A DNA stretch of 10,375 nucleotides, taken from contig CAMLRG010000192.1 in assembly GCA_946482335.1 (NCBI GenBank), positions 1 through 10,375 on the forward strand. The letters are read 5' to 3'. The stretch is from an uncultured Duganella sp. (GTDB taxonomy: Bacteria > Pseudomonadota > Gammaproteobacteria > Burkholderiales > Burkholderiaceae). Positions 6,401 to 10,375 of the stretch are shown one piece after another. How positions within the stretch are numbered: position 1 is the first letter of the stretch; the number at the start of each line of letters is the position of its first letter. The position numbers and the translations under genes are program-made. The notes below the pieces were generated by a model, which was not told where the DNA came from, searched no databases, and saw nothing but the letters and a program-made list of their open reading frames with translations.

Positions 6401-8495
6401 GCCCGGGCGGGTAGGCAGTGCGCAAGATCGCATGGCGCATCAGCGCCTGCTCCGCTGAACGCGCCAGCCGCGCCGGATCGATACCGGCATCGAAGTCCAG
6501 CAGCAGCGGCAAATGGTAGGCCGGATTGCCGGGCGACCAGCCCTCGATCGAGAGCATCAATTGCTGGTTGGCCGACAGTACGGCCCGGTCCTGCGTGGCC
6601 GGGGGCGGCAGCGCCTCCGCCTGACGCCAACTGCACAGCAGATTGCTCAAACGCCGCAAAGACGGGTGCTCGAACACATCCTTGATCGACAGGGCGGCGC
6701 CAAAGTGCTCCTCCAGCTCCACCACCAGCTGTGCAATCTGCAAGGAGGAAATGCCGTAAGCAAAGAAGCTCCGGTGCGGCTGGTCCACCACCTGCCCCGT
6801 CAGCGCCGCCAGCACTGCCGCCAGACGCGCCTCCAGCGCGGCGTCAACCGCGGCTTCACCCTCGTCATCTTCCCCACGCGACAACAAGGCTTGCGCAGGA
6901 AGCTGGCCAGCGTCCAGGGCTTGGGCCAGGGCCTGCCTGCGCACCTTGCCGGAGGAAGTCCTCGGGATGCCACCCAGCGCCACCATCACGATCTCATCCA
7001 GAAGCACGCCCTGTTCTTCAAAGACGCGCGACGAAATCCTGGCCGCCAGCTCCGGGTCGGTCAATGGGGCGCGGGAACGTGCCTCCAGCACCACTACGGG
7101 CACTTCCGTTCCACCCTGCCGCTTGCCCACCAGCGCAATGCCTGCATACCGGGAATCGCCGGCCAGGACGTCCTGCACCACCTGCTCAACGTCTGCCGGG
7201 TAGATATTGCGGCCGTTCTGGATGACGATGTCCTTGATGCGGCCCAGCACATACAGCTGGCCGCCTTCGACCAGGCCGCTGTCGCCGGTGGCAAAAAACG
7301 GTCCTTCGCCATCGGCAGTGAAACGGTGGAACGGCGACTGCGCATCGTCGGCCCGCCCGAAATAGCCGGCGCTGACATGCGGACCACGGATCCAGATCTC
7401 TCCTTCCGCGCCCGGGGGCAAGCGCTGGCCGTCGGCATCGACCACCACCAGGTCCCGACCGTCGGCGGCGCCGCAGGCGACGGTCCGGGCCTGATGCGGG
7501 GCCTGTAGCGCTTCCCGGTCGGGGTTCCATGGCGCGCCGCACACGAAAACGGTCGCTTCCGCCATGCCATAGGCCGCGAAGAAGGAGCCCGCGGCAAAGC
7601 CGGCCGGTTCGAAGGCGGTTGCGAAAGCTTCCAGCGTGGCCGCCTGCACGGGCTCCGCGGCATTGAATGCGATCCGCCACCGGCTGAGGTCCAGCGTGGC
7701 GAGCAAGGCTGCGCCGCGGCCGGGCCGGCTGCGCAGCCGATCCAGCACGGCCTGGTAGGCGAAATTGGGCCCGCCGGAGATGGTGCCGCCGTAGTGCGAC
7801 AGCCTGTCCAGCCAGGACAGGGGATTGCGCATGAAGGACAAGGGCGTGCCGATCACCGACAGGCTGCCCGTCGCCATCGGCAACAGCACCGTATTCACCA
7901 GGCCGAGATCGTGATGCAGGGGCAGCCAGTTCACGAATACGTCTTCCGCGCGCACCGATGCCGATTCGGCCAGCATGGCCAGGTTGGCCATGATGTTGCG
8001 GTGGCTGATCATGACACCTTTGGGCGCACCGGTCGAACCCGAACTGTACTGCAGGTAGGCCAGCGATTCCGGTGCCAGGCATGCCATGGCAGCGGGAGGC
8101 CCATCCAGCATCAGGGCGGCCATCTCGAGCTGGCCGCCAGTGCCGTCCGCCACCTCGTAAACCGATAAGCTGGCCCCACTGTCGGCCAGTATCCCCGCCA
8201 GCCTGCGGCGCACCTCCGGGTTCGCGGAGGGATACAGCGGCACCGGCACCAGCCCGGCGAACAGGCATGCCCAGAACACCGTCACGTAAGCCGCCCCTTG
8301 CGGCAATTGGATGGCCACGCGGTCGCCGGGGGCGCAATGCCGCAGCAGGTTGCCGGCAATCCGCCGCACGCTTGCGTACAATTGCGCGCGGGTCAAGCGC
8401 TCTTCCTTGCTGTCACCCACGAAAATGTAGGCCAGTTCATCCGGCGCCTGCTGCGCGCCGGACACCAGGCGCTCGACGATGTGTGCGCCGTTCAT
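3408..8495 (-). CDS. Lipo-initiating NRPS: FAAL-carrier-C-A-carrier
   Basis: The protein has 1695 residues. Residues 1-535 form a fatty acyl-AMP ligase: SSGSTGAPKG at 151-160, WLPLHHDLGL at 190-199, the FAAL-typical FNAAEPV at 277-283, AYGMAEAT at 308-315, GRIKDI at 418-423 and the catalytic Lys517 in SSGK. A carrier domain (about 552-622) has GISSL at 581-585, with Ser584 as the modified residue. A condensation domain spans about 636-1060 with HHIAADG at 765-771. A complete adenylation domain spans about 1075-1570: FTSGSTGSPK at 1225-1234, NHYGPTE at 1366-1372, YRTGD at 1457-1461, GRKDHEVKIRG at 1475-1485 and Lys1566. The second carrier (about 1590-1656) has GGDS with Ser1620. A basic tail follows (1665-1695). 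Predicted action is to load a fatty acid, join it to one amino acid, and hand the N-acyl-aminoacyl chain to the KS protein. No epimerase or thioesterase is present. The ATG overlaps the transporter stop as ATGA; no clear ribosome site precedes it, so translation is probably coupled. Confidence 0.97.
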   Translation of the reverse strand: MNGAHIVERLVSGAQQAPDELAYIFVGDSKEERLTRAQLYASVRRIAGNLLRHCAPGDRVAIQLPQGAAYVTVFWACLFAGLVPVPLYPSANPEVRRRLAGILADSGASLSVYEVADGTGGQLEMAALMLDGPPAAMACLAPESLAYLQYSSGSTGAPKGVMISHRNIMANLAMLAESASVRAEDVFVNWLPLHHDLGLVNTVLLPMATGSLSVIGTPLSFMRNPLSWLDRLSHYGGTISGGPNFAYQAVLDRLRSRPGRGAALLATLDLSRWRIAFNAAEPVQAATLEAFATAFEPAGFAAGSFFAAYGMAEATVFVCGAPWNPDREALQAPHQARTVACGAADGRDLVVVDADGQRLPPGAEGEIWIRGPHVSAGYFGRADDAQSPFHRFTADGEGPFFATGDSGLVEGGQLYVLGRIKDIVIQNGRNIYPADVEQVVQDVLAGDSRYAGIALVGKRQGGTEVPVVVLEARSRAPLTDPELAARISSRVFEEQGVLLDEIVMVALGGIPRTSSGKVRRQALAQALDAGQLPAQALLSRGEDDEGEAAVDAALEARLAAVLAALTGQVVDQPHRSFFAYGISSLQIAQLVVELEEHFGAALSIKDVFEHPSLRRLSNLLCSWRQAEALPPPATQDRAVLSANQQLMLSIEGWSPGNPAYHLPLLLDFDAGIDPARLARSAEQALMRHAILRTAYPPGREGGYAPQLLPASGFRIPAERVDGSRRGNQLDALIGRAFDLGSGYPVRGQVLTGGAGEAVTLALVFHHIAADGWSLRLLAQQILARYGTGDAPQPQEEAAVAWSVRPVAAASYQSALAYWKDSLAGLPDVHNLPLDGARPAAHGRAAAGRHAIRLDPGAVQALRTLCAGQDATLFSGVHALLALALARFGNQADIVLGTFLAGRDTAEQRAQIGFQAQAALLRTRLDLDSDMAGLIRDCRDTLLAAREHAVVGYLDLLRELKPVRDPSYNPLFQISLNYHDYGAAEVQHGGLRARILAVAAAVARYDLSVDLYPDAGGLRICFEYDTALFGHGTIVRLADFWERLLASALSMPGMPVGRLPGHDLPAPPAPPDSEVSLYERVRAVAAANPRAVAVRHQGKGLTYRELSDEVDRLAQELARFARAGDRVLIFMHRTPAYMTAILAILKLDCTYVPLDPDYYQDAVAARIRFIGPACVLVDQTTLQALPAAETGIPVLAVPPPGEHSARPLPAAVPGLAHGRHPAYILFTSGSTGSPKAVSMGHAALDNLITEISATIDHAAPVVLNYSSIAFDMHFTEVFTALLNGGTVVLADAAMRRNTLALLGLLREEGVTLLNLSYPVLCELAMGADQGGVRLPALRMVLSTAQQLKITPGLRSFFARHPDARLFNHYGPTETHVVTVAALGNEPDSWPDVPDIGKPIRNTACFVVNPSGLPEVPGAIGELYVAGVPLAGGYHANAAMTAQRFVQLDIGGGKVLRAYRTGDFVRMRPDGSLQYYGRKDHEVKIRGLRVDLSDIEASIQRCDGVAQAVVTARQLGAGTQIVAYVQLEGGSGSTAATIEAGLRQALPNYMVPDRLVLVDAFPLNQNAKIDLSRLPLPPDPSGEPGEAAQSAHESAIFAIWSKVLKHDGFGRHTSFFEAGGDSLALMAVKRELDVRYGRDIDLVEIYGSPTIARLAGLVGGTAQAECASSARQRRNLNMARRQRLALAKTEQLDGRGS
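3432..3435 (-). promoter_or_regulatory. Shine-Dalgarno site deciding the KS-ACP-C start
   Basis: On the minus strand this reads GGAG, seven bases before the ATG at 3424. It lies inside the last codons of the NRPS gene. It favours the ATG over the in-frame TTG at 3445, which has no purine-rich site before it. Confidence 0.6.
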
Positions 8496-9835
8496 GCCAG
8501 GCCCGCCCTGGCCAGGCGCTCCGACCTCGCCTCCGCCTGCTGGTTGGTGATGTTATAGACCACCATGGCCGCTGCCGACAGCAGCGCGAAGCCCGCCGGC
8601 ACAAGAGTGAACATCAGGGTGATGCCATGCAGGGAAGCTGCCGACTGCACGGCATCCGGCTGATAGTGGAAGTAAGCCAGTCCCAGCGGCGCCAGCACCA
8701 TGCCCAGCGAGCCGCCGAGCCGCCCGCCCAGCATCGCGAGGGAGTTGATCAGTGCCGGCGAGCGCTGGCCGGCAACATGGTCAAAGTAATCCACCACGTC
8801 GGAATAAATCGAAAACATCAGGGGTGCGCAGGCGCCACCGAGAAGCGAATTCAGGCAATGGCTGCCGATGATCAGGGCAGTGTCGCCTTCACCAAACAGG
8901 TAGATCAGGCCGATGAACAGCGCATTGCCCGTCATGAGCCCGAGGTACAGCTTTTGCCGGTCGATGCGGTTGATCAGCAGCCCCACCAGCGCCACCCCGA
9001 CCGCGCACGACACCGTGCCTGCCGCCAGCATGAAGTTGGCGATATCGGCGCGCCGCATCACGTAGGTGATGTAATACAAGGTCGTCTGCGATTTGATGGC
9101 GACGAACACGCCGGTAAACAAGGTGGCCAGCAAAGGGGCGAGAAAAAGCCTGTTCCTGAAGATGGTGCCCAAGCCCGCCAGCATGTTGCCCGGATTGCCT
9201 GCCGCCGGCGTGGCAATGCGCTCGGTGATCGAGGCGTAAGTGATGTACATGGTCAGCGCAGCGGTCAATGCGAACACCAATGCCACATAGTAGAAACCGC
9301 CGCTGTCCTTGCCCCCGGCCGCATCGACAATGTACTTGATGGACAGCGTCGCCACGGTGCTGGCACCAAAGGCGCAGACAAAGCGCATCGTCGACAGGCG
9401 CGCCCGATCGCTGGCCAGGGACGCGATCGACGAGATCAGTCCGGTATAGACCACCGAAATCAGCGCCGAAACCAGCACGAACACGCTGACCACGCAATAG
9501 GCATAGGCGACGCGGGTGCCGGTGTCCCAATTACGGTCGAACGCAAACAGCAGCGCCGAAGACAGGAATGCCGGTACGATCAGCCAGCCCAGCCAGCGCC
9601 GGAATTGCCCGGTGCGTCCCGCCAGGCGGTCCACCATCAGGCCGAACAAGGGATAGCTCACGCTATCGAGCACCTTCGTCATCAGGAACAGTCCGGCCAC
9701 GCTCGCCAGCGGCAGCCGCATGACATCGGTGAAAAAATACAGCTGGTAGAAGCCGACCAGCGTTCCGATCAGCGCCTGGCCTGCGTCGGCGACCCCGTAG
9801 CCCAGCAGGTGCCGGGCCTTCAGTGCCTGTGTCAT
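8492..9835 (-). CDS. GPH/MelB-type major facilitator transporter
   Basis: A 447-residue, strongly hydrophobic inner-membrane protein, the usual length for a 12-helix major facilitator. The N-terminal half matches the glycoside-pentoside-hexuronide:cation symporter (MFS_2) pattern: LGYGVADAG near residue 11, FYQLYFFTDV at 29-38, then K-V-L-D-x(4)-P-L-F-G at 54-65 and R-T-G-Q-F-R-R-W at 74-81. By eye, Asp57 matches MelB Asp55, but the position of MelB Asp59 is Tyr61, so one of the two cation-site acids is missing. Start: the ATG at 9835 has AGGGGAG eight bases upstream. A longer frame to 9880 has no such site and would add 15 residues before a typical family N-terminus. Its ATGA overlap with the NRPS ties it to product export, or less likely to precursor uptake. 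The family is known for sugar uptake but also contains lipid transporters such as eukaryotic MFSD2A. The substrate cannot be read from the sequence. Confidence 0.93.
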   Translation of the reverse strand: MTQALKARHLLGYGVADAGQALIGTLVGFYQLYFFTDVMRLPLASVAGLFLMTKVLDSVSYPLFGLMVDRLAGRTGQFRRWLGWLIVPAFLSSALLFAFDRNWDTGTRVAYAYCVVSVFVLVSALISVVYTGLISSIASLASDRARLSTMRFVCAFGASTVATLSIKYIVDAAGGKDSGGFYYVALVFALTAALTMYITYASITERIATPAAGNPGNMLAGLGTIFRNRLFLAPLLATLFTGVFVAIKSQTTLYYITYVMRRADIANFMLAAGTVSCAVGVALVGLLINRIDRQKLYLGLMTGNALFIGLIYLFGEGDTALIIGSHCLNSLLGGACAPLMFSIYSDVVDYFDHVAGQRSPALINSLAMLGGRLGGSLGMVLAPLGLAYFHYQPDAVQSAASLHGITLMFTLVPAGFALLSAAAMVVYNITNQQAEARSERLARAGLA

Positions 9836-9966
9836 GTATTCGTCTCCCCTGACCAAGCGGCAAGATTGCCAAATCAGCAAAGAGACAGGGTACGCGCGAG
9901 CTCAGTTGAAAAAAAGTACGATTTCCGCTAGTTGTAATTATGATATTTCACTGCCCCGTGGTGGGG
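9836..9966 (-). promoter_or_regulatory. AT-rich gap before the biosynthetic genes; candidate promoter/leader region
   Basis: This 131-bp gap is the only non-coding stretch of note. Its part at about 9903-9950 is clearly AT-rich against the GC-rich surroundings. It holds a run of seven A (T on the minus strand) at 9909-9915 and a near-palindrome TGATATTTCA at 9941-9950. I looked for a sigma-70 type -35/-10 pair with 16-18 bp spacing on the minus strand and found none that is convincing, so a promoter here would be weak, activator-dependent or of another sigma class. The region could instead be an untranslated spacer inside one operon that starts upstream of the phosphopantetheinyl transferase. 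Confidence 0.35.
9844..9850 (-). promoter_or_regulatory. Shine-Dalgarno site of the transporter
   Basis: On the minus strand this reads AGGGGAG, eight bases before the ATG at 9835. It sets the transporter start and shows that the longer in-frame start at 9880 is not the likely one. Confidence 0.7.
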
Positions 9967-9974
9967 TCACCACG
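9957..9974 (-). other. Perfect 7-bp hairpin across the phosphopantetheinyl transferase stop codon
   Basis: CGTGGTG at 9957-9963 and CACCACG at 9968-9974 are exact reverse complements separated by a 4-base loop. The stop codon of the upstream gene (9967-9969) sits in the loop and stem. No T-run follows directly on the minus strand; the nearest is about 40 bases further on, at 9915-9909. It is therefore not a standard intrinsic terminator. It could act as an attenuator, an RNA end-protecting stem or a binding site, or be chance. Confidence 0.45.
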
Positions 9975-10375
9975 CGCACAGCGTCGCAACGTGGGCCACG
10001 TCCAGCGCCTGGTAACGGATCGTGCAACGTGCACCCTGCCGCCATTCGGGACTGAGGGTTTCGCAAACACGCAAGTGCATCAGCCGGCCGGCCGGATCCA
10101 GGCTCTCCAGCTCGATGGCGTCGAAGTTGAAATAGCGTCCCACGACGCCATGCACCGCCTTGAAGAAGCTTTCCTTGGCGGAAAAGAGCAGTGTCAATGG
10201 AAGGTATCTTCCGAGCGCGGCTTCAAAGTCCGCCAGACAGTCCAATTCGCTGGCGCAGCCCACCACGGCACGCGCCGCAAGCGCCTTCGCGCTATCGAAC
10301 ACCGTTTCGATGTCGATCCCTACCCCGCGATATCCCGCCGTACGAGGCAGTGCAATCGCCGCCGCAATTCCCGCT
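9967..10375 (-). CDS. EntD-like 4'-phosphopantetheinyl transferase, C-terminal part (cut by window edge)
   Basis: The frame is open from the right edge to a TGA at 9967-9969, giving 135 residues of an enzyme usually a little over 200 long. It moves the phosphopantetheine arm of coenzyme A onto the Ser of carrier domains and acts in the cytoplasm. Two family signatures are visible: VGIDIE, encoded at about 10306-10323, with the Mg-binding Asp and Glu, and FSAKESFFKA further on, with the Glu and Lys of the W/F-S-x-K-E-x(3)-K motif. The C-terminal layout resembles EntD. A GTG at 10302 could be taken as a start, but VGIDIE lies upstream of it in the same frame, so the gene begins outside the window. 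Being on the same strand just before the transporter, NRPS and PKS genes, it is the likely activator of their three carrier domains (Ser584, Ser1620 and Ser509). Confidence 0.92.
   Translation of the reverse strand, partial: AGIAAAIALPRTAGYRGVGIDIETVFDSAKALAARAVVGCASELDCLADFEAALGRYLPLTLLFSAKESFFKAVHGVVGRYFNFDAIELESLDPAGRLMHLRVCETLSPEWRQGARCTIRYQALDVAHVATLCAW

Noticed and set aside
6398..6411. 14-bp perfect palindrome CCCGCCCGGGCGGG
   Set aside because: It is inside the NRPS condensation domain, encodes ordinary Pro-Gly-Arg residues and is expected by chance in GC-rich coding DNA.
425..7508. Other long plus-strand frames (425-1363, 1955-2899, 2993-4135, 5103-6458, 6513-7508)
   Set aside because: All are antisense to KS-ACP-C or NRPS coding sequence, have low-complexity Arg/Ala/Pro-rich or Gln-rich translations, and show no family motif.
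9836..9880. Upstream start at 9880 for the transporter
   Set aside because: The strong AGGGGAG site is placed for the ATG at 9835, and the extra 15 residues do not resemble the family's N-terminus.
8072..9931. 619-codon open frame on the plus strand opposite the transporter and the NRPS start
   Set aside because: It lies antisense to two genes with clear family motifs, its translation is rich in Arg, Gln, His and Ala with no recognisable domain, and long antisense frames are expected in high-GC coding DNA.
9909..9950. T-run (minus strand) as part of an intrinsic terminator after the phosphopantetheinyl transferase
   Set aside because: No stem of more than about three pairs lies directly before the T-run, and the 7-bp hairpin is about 40 bases too far upstream.
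10300..10302. GTG at 10302 as the start of the phosphopantetheinyl transferase
   Set aside because: The essential VGIDIE motif lies in frame upstream of it, so this codon is internal.
1..10375. tRNA or rRNA genes, CRISPR arrays, insertion sequences, direct repeats
   Set aside because: Nothing resembling these was seen; the window is almost fully occupied by five protein genes.

Overview
The window is a high-GC stretch with five genes, all on the minus strand and packed head to tail. It reads as the core of a compact secondary-metabolite cluster that builds a lipidated amino acid-polyketide hybrid. GC-rich codon use, Shine-Dalgarno sites, an EntD-type phosphopantetheinyl transferase and a Sec-type signal peptide on the last gene suggest a Gram-negative proteobacterium. 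A betaproteobacterium (Burkholderiales/Oxalobacteraceae-like) is a reasonable guess, but nothing in the window proves it.

In transcription order, from right to left, the genes are as follows. (1) The C-terminal part of an EntD-like 4'-phosphopantetheinyl transferase, cut by the right edge (9967 to the edge); it would activate the carrier domains. (2) A 131-bp AT-rich gap, the only real intergenic space, which begins with a perfect 7-bp hairpin across the stop codon of gene 1. (3) A GPH/MelB-type major facilitator transporter (8492-9835). (4) A 1695-residue NRPS with order FAAL-carrier-condensation-adenylation-carrier (3408-8495), joined to the transporter by an ATGA overlap. (5) A 997-residue protein with order KS-ACP-condensation (431-3424), overlapping the NRPS by 17 nt. 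(6) After 30 nt, the N-terminal part of a secreted type-B carboxylesterase, cut by the left edge (edge to 400). There is no gene-free stretch longer than 131 bp.

The likely chemistry, inferred from the domains, starts when the FAAL activates a fatty acid as acyl-AMP and loads it on the first carrier. The first condensation domain then joins it to the one amino acid selected by the adenylation domain. The KS could add a C2 unit although no acyltransferase is encoded here. The chain finally meets a terminal condensation domain with an intact HHxxxDG motif. No thioesterase or reductase is present, so release may be by condensation onto a free amine or alcohol, or by cyclisation. The transporter and the exported esterase suggest export, with possible trimming of the product outside the cytoplasm.

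The most interesting points are the economy of the line (one A domain, two C domains, one AT-less KS, no TE), the terminal C domain, an adenylation specificity code I cannot assign, the loss of one of the two cation-site acidic residues in the transporter, and the esterase in the operon. I do not recognise the cluster as a named pathway.
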